The notes beneath the pieces were generated by a model. The model was not told the DNA's origin, did not search any database, and worked only from the letters and a program-made list of their open reading frames with translations. Source: JAAYCI01 sp964370195 (lineage in GTDB: Bacteria; Bacillota; Clostridia; Oscillospirales; Ruminococcaceae). Taken from it: a stretch of DNA of 64,000 nt. Both the position numbers and the translations under genes were made by a program. Position 1 is the stretch's first letter, and each line of letters opens with the position of its first letter. Positions 24,842 to 33,418 of this stretch are shown here, piece by piece. Location of the stretch: assembly GCA_964370195.1 (NCBI GenBank), contig CAYJIH010000004.1, forward strand, positions 33,739-97,738. Direction: 5' to 3'.

Positions 24842-24888
24842 AAAAAAAGAAGCTGTTACCGGGTGCAACGGCAGCTTCTTTCTTTTTT
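24842..24888 (+). terminator. Terminator of the peptide-export operon
   Basis: A 10-bp stem (24846-24855 with 24872-24881) with an inner CCG/CGG pairing is followed by TTTTTT. It lies about 30 bases after the second ABC gene. Confidence 0.88.
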
Positions 24889-24922
24889 CGTATGCCCATA
24901 ATGAATCGCTTTTATTTTTTCT

Positions 24923-25042
24923 TTATTTTTCTATGTTTTTTATTTTTAAATACTGTAAAAATAAAAATAAAATGCCAATAATCCCCAGCGCAAACACATT
25001 TACAAGCGAAATCGCCTGTAGCTCTGCAATTTTTCGTCTCAT
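24923..25042 (-). CDS. 39-aa single-helix membrane miniprotein
   Basis: A very short gene with AAAGGA 5 bases before its ATG (25042) and a clean TAA. The product has a basic N-terminus (MRRK), a hydrophobic helix at about residues 11-31, and a Lys-rich end (KIKNIEK). It sits alone between two terminators, facing left. It could be a small regulatory membrane protein or a type I toxin-like peptide. No homologue is recognised. The coding call rests on the ribosome site and helix composition. Confidence 0.5.
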   Translation of the reverse strand: MRRKIAELQAISLVNVFALGIIGILFLFLQYLKIKNIEK

Positions 25043-25117
25043 TTTATCCTTTGAAAAACATAAATAGCCTTTGCCATGATTATGCAGCAATAACTATATT
25101 CATACATTAAAACAATT

Positions 25118-25151
25118 AAAAAGGCAGATACCCGAAGATATCTGTCTTTTT
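25118..25151 (-). terminator. Terminator of the YjiH-type transporter gene
   Basis: A 12-13 bp stem (25118-25130 with 25139-25151, one G-T pair) with an 8-base loop. The minus strand exits into TTTTTAATTG, consistent with termination after the leftward gene at 25229. Confidence 0.85.
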
Positions 25152-25228
25152 AATACAACCATTTTTATAGTGTGGCCTCAAAGTTTCTTTGTATACGCTC
25201 CACCCAACGTCGCCCTTGATTTGTTGTT

Positions 25229-26677
25229 TTAAAACAATAAATACATAGCAAGCGCCGCAAACGGTATGGCAATAATGGTGCGCTCGATAAAACAAATAAC
25301 AATTTCGTGCAATTTAATTGGAATTTTGGAAGCCAGCATCACTGTGGCTGTTTCCGAAAAGAAGATGATTTGCACCATGGATACAACGCAGATAAAAAAG
25401 CGAGCTTCTTCTGCGATATTATCTACATTATCGGCAATTAAAAGCACCGGCAAAAACATTTCTGCAATGCCTACAGGCAAGCTTGGGGCAATGGCTGCGG
25501 CATCCGGAATTTGGAACAATGCCAAAATGGGGTAAAACAATAAACCAATCCAATCAAAAATAGGGGTATATTCGGCTAAAATCAAGGCACTTACACCAAT
25601 GGCGGCCAGCATGGAAAGCACCTGTGGAATTACGTGCATGCTATCAACCAAGCTCGACTTAATTTCAGAGCCAAGTGGCCGCGCTACATACGCACGTTTC
25701 ACAGCACGCCCCCAAGCGCGGGAGAAAATTTTTGCATCATAACGCGCGTCAGATTTACGATCTTCCTCTGTTTGCACGGTTCCATCCACAAAGATGTCTT
25801 TCTTTTTTGAAATGGGCGGAATGCGAATGATGATGGCTGCAATAATAAAGGCCAATAAAAAACTAATGCCATAAATGGTGATGAACATATGGCTCATTTT
25901 AGCGGTGTCGATTACAAGATAGGCAAACCCAATGCTAACGGCACTAAAGCAAGTAGCAATGGCCACTGTTTCTTTTTCTGTGTACATTTTTTGGTTGTAC
26001 AAACGCCCTGTAATTAAAACACCAAGAGAAGAAGAGCTTACAAACGAGGCCGCTGCATTTAGGGCCGATTTCCCCGGCAATTTAAAAAGCGGGCGCATAA
26101 TGGGTTCTAAAAGGGCCCCCACCAACTCTATTGCGCCATAGTTTAGCAAAAACGGCATAAACACAGCACCCACCAAAATAATCCACAAAACACCCAACAC
26201 AACCGGCGGGAACACACTGCCGCCCGTGGACGCGCCCACGATCATTTCGGGATATGCTTCGCTTGGAAACGAAACACTAAGTGCATACAAAACAGAAAAC
26301 ACTGTGCCCAGCACATATAATCCAGTGTAAACCAAATTGTCCTCTTTATAGAAAGCATGCAGCTTTGGGTGTTTTTTGCCCTTGTCTATAAATTTAGAAA
26401 AGAGATGTAAGATCAGGTTGGATGTGATGATAAGTGCCACAAGCCAAAAACCAAGATCCCCCAAAATATCGATAAAAAAGTTATAAATAAATCCAAATAC
26501 AATTTGCGATTCACCGCCAATATCCAGCGTTACAAAAAACACAAAAATAGCAAGCGCAGAAAATACAATACACTTTATGGCGCCTTTTATAAAATCGCTT
26601 TTACTTAAAGTAAGTTTATCCAGTTCTTGAGACGACAAGGCGGCTTGATTTTCGGTTGTTTTTCCTTCGGAAGACAT
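25229..26677 (-). CDS. YjiH/nucleoside-recognition (GATE) family membrane transporter
   Basis: A 482-residue integral membrane protein with two nucleoside-recognition/GATE-type repeats. The first is around VLWIILVGAVFMPFLLNYGAIELVG (about 160-290). The second is around HVIPQVLSMLAAIGVSALI (about 350-480), with a DNVDNIAEEARFFICVVSMVQIIFFSETA segment. About ten hydrophobic segments are visible. YjiH-type proteins are secondary transporters whose substrates are mostly unknown. It lies 107 bases downstream of a ureohydrolase gene on the same strand, so uptake or exchange of a guanidino compound or polyamine is a reasonable guess. A hairpin between the two genes may tune its expression. GAAAGGGGAAA precedes the ATG. 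Confidence 0.85.
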   Translation of the reverse strand: MSSEGKTTENQAALSSQELDKLTLSKSDFIKGAIKCIVFSALAIFVFFVTLDIGGESQIVFGFIYNFFIDILGDLGFWLVALIITSNLILHLFSKFIDKGKKHPKLHAFYKEDNLVYTGLYVLGTVFSVLYALSVSFPSEAYPEMIVGASTGGSVFPPVVLGVLWIILVGAVFMPFLLNYGAIELVGALLEPIMRPLFKLPGKSALNAAASFVSSSSLGVLITGRLYNQKMYTEKETVAIATCFSAVSIGFAYLVIDTAKMSHMFITIYGISFLLAFIIAAIIIRIPPISKKKDIFVDGTVQTEEDRKSDARYDAKIFSRAWGRAVKRAYVARPLGSEIKSSLVDSMHVIPQVLSMLAAIGVSALILAEYTPIFDWIGLLFYPILALFQIPDAAAIAPSLPVGIAEMFLPVLLIADNVDNIAEEARFFICVVSMVQIIFFSETATVMLASKIPIKLHEIVICFIERTIIAIPFAALAMYLLF

Positions 26678-26705
26678 AGTGCATTTCCCCTTTCCGGTAA
26701 ATAAA

Positions 26706-26762
26706 ACCCCTTTGCAGATGGTAGGTTACGTGCCAACCTGTTTACCGCACCCACTGCAAAGG
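26706..26762 (-). terminator. Intercistronic hairpin between ureohydrolase and transporter genes
   Basis: On the minus strand CCCTTTGCAG pairs with CTGCAAAGGG around an inner AGGTT/AACCT hairpin, then GTTTTATTT follows. It could be a partial terminator or an mRNA-stabilising structure between two likely cotranscribed genes. Confidence 0.65.
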
Positions 26763-26784
26763 GAGGTGTTTTAAAAATAACTTT

Positions 26785-27726
26785 TTATTTTTTCTGTACC
26801 GCCAAAATAGAAATAAATTCGAATACAATATTGGCCGCCATATACGAGGTAATTTCTGCGTGATCGAAAGAGGGCGAAACCTCTACAACATCGCAGCCAA
26901 TAAAGGATAAATCTTTTAATTTTCGAAGAATTTCCAGTGTTTCGTGCGAGGTGAACCCACCCACTTCAGGAGTGCCTGTGCCCGGGGCATACGCCGGATC
27001 CACAAAGTCAATGTCGAACGTTAAGAAACATGGTTTGCCACCCACACGTTCGTGAATTGTTTCGTTTAATTTTTCAAAACCCATTTCGCGAACTTTATGC
27101 GCCGGAATAAGAAGCATCCCCAGTTCAGCTGCCATTTTATGTTCGTTTGCATCATATAGCGAGCCGCGCATGCCAACTTGGATAGAATGAGCCGCATCAA
27201 TAAGCCCTTCTTCTAAAGCACGTCTAAATGGGGTGCCATGGTTGTATTTTTCTCCAAACACTTCATCACATAAGTCGGAGTGCGAGTCGAAGTGAACAAG
27301 TGCTACAGGGCCATGTTTTTTTGCAACAGCACGTAGCTCTGCAAGTGTAATGGAGTGGTCTCCGCCCAGTACAATGGGTATTGCATCGTCTTTAATAATA
27401 TCGGCAACACCAGCTTCAATGGAAGCATATGTGGGGTGAATGTAGCCCGGGGTTACATTGAAATCTCCAATATCTCCACCCTTTAGGCTTTCCATAATAT
27501 TCACTTGTTGTATAACATTGTTCGGTTTCATCATTACGGAAATATTGCGGATGCCGTTTGGACCAAAACGGGCGCCGGTGCGAAAAGAACTGGCCGTATC
27601 GAATGGGGCGCCGGCAATAACAAAATCTAGGCCTTTGGCTGAATCTACACGGGGCATACGCATAAACGTGCCCATGTTACAAAAGCGAGGGGATGACAGT
27701 GCGCTAATCGGTTTTTGTGTTGACAT
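26785..27726 (-). CDS. Agmatinase/ureohydrolase-family enzyme
   Basis: A 313-residue binuclear manganese ureohydrolase that releases urea from a guanidino substrate. Metal ligands are visible: His124 in GGDHSIT; Asp147, His149 and Asp151 in HFDSHSD; Asp238 and Asp240 in FDIDFVDPAYAPGTGTPE. Agmatinases usually read HFDAHxD; Ser in place of Ala is a modest change. Substrates across the family include agmatine, guanidinobutyrate, guanidinopropionate and formiminoglutamate, so agmatine is likely but not proved. AGGAGG precedes the ATG. A LysR regulator is divergently transcribed and a YjiH-type transporter follows downstream, which together suggest a small guanidino-compound utilisation locus. 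Confidence 0.88.
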   Translation of the reverse strand: MSTQKPISALSSPRFCNMGTFMRMPRVDSAKGLDFVIAGAPFDTASSFRTGARFGPNGIRNISVMMKPNNVIQQVNIMESLKGGDIGDFNVTPGYIHPTYASIEAGVADIIKDDAIPIVLGGDHSITLAELRAVAKKHGPVALVHFDSHSDLCDEVFGEKYNHGTPFRRALEEGLIDAAHSIQVGMRGSLYDANEHKMAAELGMLLIPAHKVREMGFEKLNETIHERVGGKPCFLTFDIDFVDPAYAPGTGTPEVGGFTSHETLEILRKLKDLSFIGCDVVEVSPSFDHAEITSYMAANIVFEFISILAVQKK

Positions 27727-27785
27727 TTGGAACCTCCTAGAGTTATGATGTTGACAATCTCACGTTGTGGAAATTTGTTACCCAA

Positions 27786-27794
27786 AGTATAGCA
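27786..27794 (-). promoter_or_regulatory. Possible extended -10 promoter of the ureohydrolase gene
   Basis: TGC immediately precedes TATACT on the minus strand, an extended -10 pattern (plus-strand 27786-27794). No good -35 is visible, which suits an activator-dependent promoter such as one served by the divergent LysR regulator. Confidence 0.45.
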
Positions 27795-27931
27795 CCTGTT
27801 GTGTGTGCGTGGTTATTTGGTTATCGCAGATGCAATATGAAAAAATAGATAACCACCAAAGTGACCGAAACATTTTTTGTACAAAACAGAGAAAACCACC
27901 TTTTGTGGTGAAATGGGAAAGGGTTCTAAAC

Positions 27932-28837
27932 GTGAATACAAAACATTTGGAATATTTATTGGAGATAGAGCGTTGCCGTTCTATCAACCAGGCGGCACAA
28001 AACTTGTTTTTATCACAGTCAAATTTAAGTGCATTGTTGCGGCGCACAGAAGAGGAATGCTCTATTTCTATTTTTCGGCGGCATAGCCATGGCGTAATTC
28101 CCACACCGGAAGGCGAGCTGTTTTTAAAATATGCCCAAAACATTGTACAAGAAGTTCATAACATCGAAAATATTCGCCATAAAATGGGCAACGCACAAGA
28201 TTTATCGGTATGTTGTACGTATTCTAGCTTATTTATGGAAAGTTTTATGAATTTGCGGCATGCTTCCTTGGCGCTAAATTATGCCGACGCGTTTAAGGAA
28301 ACAGGGTTGATTCAAACAATGCAAGATGTGATAGAAAAAAAGTATCGTTTGGCGCTGATTTACTGTTTCGAAAGCCGTGCCGGAGAGCACATGGAAATGG
28401 CAGAACGATACAATTTAGACATGATACCCTTGGTACACCGTTTGTATGCAAAGGCATTTGTTTCCGAAAAAGGACGTTACCGAAACGAAAAAGCCATCTC
28501 AATGGATATGCTAAAAAACGCACCTCTTGTGGTGTATGAAAATTTTGCCAGCGAAGATTGGCTGCATATTTTTGGTAGAACCTCTGAGGACAACGTGCTA
28601 TACGTGTTCGACAGAGGTGGCTTAATGGACAGCGTAATGCGCGGCGATTACTTGGCAGTACTTTTAGAAAAACCACCACGCGAAGAAAAACGCCTTGGCC
28701 TTCGTGCGCTGGACATTATAGGTTTTACCCCTAAATTATCCGTGTATATGCTAAAACAAAAAGGGTATCAATTGAATGAGCGCGAAAAGGAATTGGTACG
28801 CAGTGTAAAAAACAGCTTAGTACAATGGAAGGGGTAA
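27932..28837 (+). CDS. LysR-family transcriptional regulator
   Basis: A 301-residue LysR-type regulator. The N-terminal winged helix-turn-helix is clear: LEYLLEIERCRSINQAAQNLFLSQSNLSALLRRTEEECSISIFRR (about residues 6-50), followed by TPEGELFLKYA. The C-terminal effector domain is less conserved. The start is GTG 27932, preceded by AAAGGG; the open frame runs further upstream, but LysR proteins begin close to the helix-turn-helix. It diverges from the ureohydrolase/transporter pair with 205 bases between them. By family custom it would regulate that pair and itself; the inducer is unknown. Confidence 0.9.
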   Translation: MNTKHLEYLLEIERCRSINQAAQNLFLSQSNLSALLRRTEEECSISIFRRHSHGVIPTPEGELFLKYAQNIVQEVHNIENIRHKMGNAQDLSVCCTYSSLFMESFMNLRHASLALNYADAFKETGLIQTMQDVIEKKYRLALIYCFESRAGEHMEMAERYNLDMIPLVHRLYAKAFVSEKGRYRNEKAISMDMLKNAPLVVYENFASEDWLHIFGRTSEDNVLYVFDRGGLMDSVMRGDYLAVLLEKPPREEKRLGLRALDIIGFTPKLSVYMLKQKGYQLNEREKELVRSVKNSLVQWKG

Positions 28838-28970
28838 CCTTGTAAAAACATAAAACAAAGGCCACGAGGCCATTGGTGCTGTACTTTTTAAGTTGAAAAA
28901 TGGCTCGATTTCCCTTATACTTACTGTATCGCAAATACCCCTTAACACATGGGCAGGAGGGCCCCTTTTT

Positions 28971-30593
28971 ATGAGCAGAAAATGGCTACGTTTTATGGCA
29001 GTTTTTCTAACGTTTTTTATTTTTACGGCCTGTGCAGGCACAACGGCAACTGAAAGCGGCAGCACAGCCACAGCACAAACAGAAACAGATTTCTCGTTTA
29101 AAATTATGTTCACAAACGACATTCACGGCCGCATCAATAACGATTCCAGCGCCCCTTCTTATGGATATGGCCGCATTGCGCAAATGAAAGAAGATTTGGC
29201 GGCGCAAGGTGATGTTTTATTATTCAGTGCCGGTGACGTGATGCAAGGTACGCCGTATGTAAATGAAAGTGCAGGAGCCACCGCTTTTGAGCTGATGAAC
29301 CTTGCCGCATATGACGCCATGACACCCGGAAACCATGACTTTGACTGGGGCGGAGACAATTTGCTTTCGCTTTCGGAACAAGCCGAATTCGATATCATTA
29401 GTGCGAATATTGTATACGAGGCGGATGGCTCGCCTGTTTTTAGCGAAAACAGCATTTTCACCTTGCCAAGCGGTGCAAAAATTGGCGTTTTTGGCCTTAC
29501 AACCCCCTCTACCAAAACCACCACAACACCGTCTGCTGTGGCAGACTTTGCATTTTTAGCAGAAGAAGATTTATACGAAGCAGCACAAACACAGGTGGAT
29601 TATTTAACACAAGAAGGCTGTGATTTCATTGTTTGCCTCAGCCATCTGGGCATTGACGACAGCACCATTGGAAGTCGCTCATACGATGTAATTGACGAAG
29701 TTTCCGGCATCGATTTGTTTATTGATGCCCACAGCCACGTAGAAATGAATGAGATGCAAGGAGATACCCTGCTTGTAAGCACCGGCGCCTTTGGCGAAAA
29801 TGTGGGCGTAGCAAGCTATGAAAACGGCACACTCAGTGCAGAGCTTATCCCGGCCGTAATCGAAGACGGTGACACAGCAGAATATGCCGGTGAAGTGACA
29901 CAGGAAGTGGACGATTCCTTAAACATACCTGTGGCAGAAACAAGCGTTTTCCTTGACGGTGAATACGAAACCGTGCGTGTTTCGGAAACGAACCTTGGCG
30001 ATATTTCAGCTGATGCAATGGTGTGGTATGCAAACGAAAAGCTGGGCATTGAAGCTGATGTGGGCATTATGAATTCCGGCAGCATTCGCGCCTCTATTGA
30101 CGAGGGCGAAATTACATTAGAAGACGTGAAAACCGTGTTCCCTTATGGCAATACACTTGTAACACTAGAAGTTACAGGCGCACAGCTTTTGGAGGCCTTG
30201 GAAGCGGCCAGTGCCGAACTTCCCGAACACACAGCGCCTTTTGCACAAATCAGCGGTGTTGAATACACAGTCAACACCGCCACACCGTATGAACAAGGCG
30301 AAGCCTATCCGGATTCCACGTTTTTTGCTCCACAAAATCCGGGCCAGCGTGTAGAAATTACAAGTGTTGCAGGCCAGGCTTTTTCTCCTACCGAGCTATA
30401 CACCGTGGTTACCATCGACTTCCTTGCAATGGGAGGAGATTCCTATTATGTATTCACGCAAGCGCAAGAAGGCAGCGTCATTGACTCCGGCGTACTGCTA
30501 GAGGATGCTTTTGTAGATTATATCGGGGAAACACTAAATGGTGTTGTGGGCGAAGAATATGCAGCGCCACAGGGCAGAATTACAATTATTTAA
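28971..30593 (+). CDS. 5'-nucleotidase/2',3'-cyclic phosphodiesterase-type lipoprotein
   Basis: A 540-residue cell-surface enzyme of the 5'-nucleotidase family. The signal peptide ends in a lipobox (FIFTAC, Cys at about 21). The N-terminal metallophosphatase domain has TNDIHGRI, SAGDVMQGTP, PGNHDFDWG, SHLGIDD and DAHSHVE. The C-terminal 5'-nucleotidase domain begins near residue 330 with NLGDISADAMVWYAN, then NSGSIRASIDEGEIT and FPYGNTL. It probably dephosphorylates nucleotides outside the cell for nucleoside or phosphate uptake. ATG 28971 has AGGAGG ahead and starts the signal peptide; open frame before it is ignored. It stands alone, followed by a terminator. Confidence 0.92.
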   Translation: MSRKWLRFMAVFLTFFIFTACAGTTATESGSTATAQTETDFSFKIMFTNDIHGRINNDSSAPSYGYGRIAQMKEDLAAQGDVLLFSAGDVMQGTPYVNESAGATAFELMNLAAYDAMTPGNHDFDWGGDNLLSLSEQAEFDIISANIVYEADGSPVFSENSIFTLPSGAKIGVFGLTTPSTKTTTTPSAVADFAFLAEEDLYEAAQTQVDYLTQEGCDFIVCLSHLGIDDSTIGSRSYDVIDEVSGIDLFIDAHSHVEMNEMQGDTLLVSTGAFGENVGVASYENGTLSAELIPAVIEDGDTAEYAGEVTQEVDDSLNIPVAETSVFLDGEYETVRVSETNLGDISADAMVWYANEKLGIEADVGIMNSGSIRASIDEGEITLEDVKTVFPYGNTLVTLEVTGAQLLEALEAASAELPEHTAPFAQISGVEYTVNTATPYEQGEAYPDSTFFAPQNPGQRVEITSVAGQAFSPTELYTVVTIDFLAMGGDSYYVFTQAQEGSVIDSGVLLEDAFVDYIGETLNGVVGEEYAAPQGRITII

Positions 30594-30896
30594 TTTGTTT
30601 TCCTATCATAAAAAAGCAAAACTATAAGCTGTGAAAAAGTGTTTATCACGTTGTTTTTAGGCGTGCAAAAAGTTTTAACAATAAACGTTAGTGCGCGCCT
30701 TCGCCACGTTAAAAAACGTATCCTTTGCCACTTACTTTCGGCAATAAAGGATACGTTTTTTATGTTTTGGCATCGCTATTTCTGTTTTGCAAAAGCGAGA
30801 AATGCATTTTTTAATGTAGGGAAAGAAACCCTTACGCCGAAAATACACATGCCGGCTTCGTGCAAACGGCCAACACAAGCCCGCTTTGTTCACAGC
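30594..30896. other. Intergenic region between convergent genes
   Basis: A 303-base gap between the 5'-nucleotidase and AraC genes. Apart from the terminator at 30711-30761, I see nothing coding; a plus-strand frame through it has no ribosome site and overlaps the AraC gene. Confidence 0.5.
30711..30761. terminator. Strong bidirectional terminator
   Basis: A 16-bp perfect stem (30711-30726 with 30746-30761) with an inner GCC/GGC pair. A-runs and T-runs sit on both sides. It can stop transcription from the 5'-nucleotidase gene and from the convergent AraC gene. Confidence 0.92.
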
Positions 30897-31760
30897 CTAG
30901 TAAGAAGACCGCTGCTTCGTTGTTTGTACCATTTTCCGATATTGTAGCGGAGAAAAACCCACAGCTTTTTTAAAGCTTCTTGTTAAATGGCTATGATCTG
31001 CAAAGAAAAGTGCGTGCGCAATGGTATCGATACTTTGGTTTGTGCTTTTTAATAATTTTTTCACTTCAGCAATTTTAATGTGCATTACGTATTTCATGGG
31101 CGGCATGTGGAATTCTTCTGCAAACACTTGACAAAACCGCGTACGCGACATTTGAAATTCTTCACACATTGTATCCAGTGTAAGCGGTGTTACATAGATA
31201 TTATCTACCACAAACCGGTAAACGGCATTATAAAAATGAGAATTGTTCTCGAAACCGTCCAGTGAGTGTAATGCAGTTTGGGCCATTTGCAGCACAATGG
31301 TATACATTTTGGCAGACAAGGCATACTCAAATGCCGGCTCTTGTTTTTGGGTAATGCGAAAACACTCGTAAATTTGCTGCTCAAGGGAGGCATCACTTTG
31401 AAGAATGGGAAGTTTTTTGTTGGCACATAAATGTTGCATCACTGGGGCAATGGGTTTTCCCCGAAAGTGAAACCAAAGAATATGCGCCGTATATTGGCTG
31501 TCTGTGTAGTAGTGGTGCTCGTCCATCAAGGTCATCAAAATGCTTTGGCCGGCGGTTAAAGTGTGTGTTTTTCCGTACTGTTTTACGTAAAAAACACCTT
31601 TCACCACCATAATAACAACGTGGTTAAAAAATGTTTGGCGGTGGCAATTGAAGTTGGGTGCATCGTTGTAACCCATCAAATCAGAAACAACATACGTTTC
31701 CTCTGCAAAATAGTGGGGCTCTTGGTGGAATGTGTAACGATAAAACTCTGAATATGGCAT
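30897..31760 (-). CDS. AraC-family transcriptional regulator
   Basis: A 287-residue regulator with an N-terminal cupin-like sensor domain (about 1-150) and two C-terminal helix-turn-helix motifs. The first is LDTMCEEFQMSRTRFCQVFAEEF and the second is IDTIAHALFFADHSHLTRSFKKAVGFSPLQYR (about 195-280), the standard AraC signature. GGAGC lies before the ATG. It diverges from the URO-D-like methyltransferase gene with about 130 bases between, and by arrangement probably controls it. The ligand is unknown. Confidence 0.92.
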   Translation of the reverse strand: MPYSEFYRYTFHQEPHYFAEETYVVSDLMGYNDAPNFNCHRQTFFNHVVIMVVKGVFYVKQYGKTHTLTAGQSILMTLMDEHHYYTDSQYTAHILWFHFRGKPIAPVMQHLCANKKLPILQSDASLEQQIYECFRITQKQEPAFEYALSAKMYTIVLQMAQTALHSLDGFENNSHFYNAVYRFVVDNIYVTPLTLDTMCEEFQMSRTRFCQVFAEEFHMPPMKYVMHIKIAEVKKLLKSTNQSIDTIAHALFFADHSHLTRSFKKAVGFSPLQYRKMVQTTKQRSSY

Positions 31761-31888
31761 AGGGCAAGCTCCTCATTGTGTACGAATATTCAAAAAATAA
31801 AATATATTATTATAGAGTTTCTTTTTTTATCATTATATAATAGAAAAATAGGATATTACAAGTGAATCGTATGGTTTAAGGAGATGTT

Positions 31889-33130
31889 ATGACACAGGAT
31901 AAAATGATTTTGAAAAAATTGGCATATTCGTACAGAGAAATGCTGCACGAATATCCCCATGAAAAAACAGTGGCACTTCACAGAGCTGTAAATGACCTAA
32001 AACCACAACGACCCACTGTTTTAATTGATGAGCTTCCGTGGCATGAGATGAATTTTGACGGATCTCTAACCTTGCATTGCATAGACCCTTATTTGCGCGA
32101 AGTAGAACAAGAAATGCGTAGAGTTTTGTATAAACGAAAATATTTGCCGTGCGACACCATGATAACACCCTATGTGCCGGTGAATAAGGTAATTTCTTCA
32201 ACAGGTTTTGGCATGGATGTGAAAGAACATACCAGAACAGATACGCCCGAAAACCATATTGTATCCCATAGCTATACAAACCAGCTGGAAGATATAGAGT
32301 CAATCGATGCCTTGCAGATGCCCCTTATTGAATACAACGAAACAGAAACGAAACGTCGTTTTGCTTTGCTCGGAGATTGCATTGGCGATATTGTGCCGGT
32401 AAAAATTTGCGGTGCGCCCACCGGTTATGAGCTCGGTTGCATCACGTGGGATATCATTGCAGAATATATGGGCATAAACGACTTACTGATAAATATGTTA
32501 GACGAGCCCGAAATGATGCACCATCTTGTAAAAAAACTAACAGATATCTTTCTTTCAACAATTAAACAACACGAAACGCTGGGTTTGATGGATGCAGACG
32601 CATTGTATGTTCATTGCTCGGCTGCACCTTGTAGCGATTTGGAAAAAGAACGTGTGGAAATAGATGGTGTAAAAGCAAAAAATGTGTGGGGACGAGGGCT
32701 TGCACAAATTTTAACATCGGTGTCGCCCGAAATGCTAGATGAGTTTGATATCCAATATATGATTGAAGCATTGCAATCGTTTGGCGCTGTGTACTATGGC
32801 TGCTGTGAACCGCTGGACCGCAGGATGCACGTTGTAGAAAAAATCCCAAACCTGCGTAAGGTGTCTATGTCGCCATGGGCGGATATAAAAGTGGCCGCCG
32901 AGGCGGTTGGCAAAAAGTATGCCATTTCGGCAAAACCAAATCCAGCCAATGTAAGCCAAGGCACACTAGACAAAGCACAAATTAAAGAAGAAATTAATGG
33001 CATCATAAAAGCATGCCGCGAACACAACACACCGTGTGAAATATTGTTAAAAGACATCAGTACCGCCGGTGGCAACCCAAATGCTTTGTTCGAGTGGGAA
33101 AAAATTGCGATGGATTTAGCATGCAGTTAA
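31889..33130 (+). CDS. Uroporphyrinogen-decarboxylase-like protein (URO-D/MtaA-type fold)
   Basis: A 413-residue TIM-barrel protein of the URO-D superfamily. In anaerobes most of these are methyltransferases acting with corrinoid or methylated substrates rather than in heme synthesis. The central YGCCEPLDRRMHVVEKIPNLRKVSMSPWADI segment and KPNPANV fit the anaerobic subgroup. No heme genes or corrinoid-binding protein lie nearby, so a partner must be encoded elsewhere. AAGGAGA precedes the ATG. The divergent AraC gene is its likely regulator. The methyl donor or acceptor cannot be assigned. Confidence 0.78.
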   Translation: MTQDKMILKKLAYSYREMLHEYPHEKTVALHRAVNDLKPQRPTVLIDELPWHEMNFDGSLTLHCIDPYLREVEQEMRRVLYKRKYLPCDTMITPYVPVNKVISSTGFGMDVKEHTRTDTPENHIVSHSYTNQLEDIESIDALQMPLIEYNETETKRRFALLGDCIGDIVPVKICGAPTGYELGCITWDIIAEYMGINDLLINMLDEPEMMHHLVKKLTDIFLSTIKQHETLGLMDADALYVHCSAAPCSDLEKERVEIDGVKAKNVWGRGLAQILTSVSPEMLDEFDIQYMIEALQSFGAVYYGCCEPLDRRMHVVEKIPNLRKVSMSPWADIKVAAEAVGKKYAISAKPNPANVSQGTLDKAQIKEEINGIIKACREHNTPCEILLKDISTAGGNPNALFEWEKIAMDLACS

Positions 33131-33177
33131 TCCTGTTATAAAAATTTTATGTTAAAAGCAAAGGCTTGCAATCCCTG

Positions 33178-33186
33178 TGGTATAAT
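33178..33186 (+). promoter_or_regulatory. Extended -10 promoter of the glycosyltransferase gene
   Basis: TGG-TATAAT (33178-33186) is an extended -10 element. Transcription near 33193 would leave a leader of about 225 bases before the start at 33419. Confidence 0.6.
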
Positions 33187-33206
33187 AAAGTAATATATGT
33201 TTTTAC

Positions 33207-33366
33207 GGCGCCCCATAAAGGATCAAAAAATACGGGGTGCTAGGAAGAAAAACAGCGTAAACACACGCATATGCAATACAGTAAATGCAATGGATGCTTT
33301 ACGAACAGCCTTAGGGTATGCGTTTTAAGATGCGGTTGACAAGGTCGACTTCACAAAAGCGCCGGC
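33207..33366 (+). ncRNA. Candidate structured leader or small RNA
   Basis: A 160-base stretch between a promoter and the glycosyltransferase gene with nested pairings. CGGCGC at the left pairs with GCGCCG at the right end (about 33208-33213 with 33359-33364). Inside, ACGCATA pairs with TATGCGT, and within that lies a GTAAA/TTTAC hairpin with GCA/TGC. An alternative pairing joins GCGCCCC with GGGGTGC at 33210-33240. It matches no riboswitch consensus I know. It could be a regulatory leader or a separate small RNA. Confidence 0.4.
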
Positions 33367-33418
33367 AAAATTCCGTCATATATTACAAAATACGAACATA
33401 CATCACAAAGGGGAGCCT

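Noticed and set aside
25118..25151. CRISPR or repeat array
   Set aside because: The repeated-looking sequence is a single hairpin terminator. No spaced direct repeats were found anywhere in the window.
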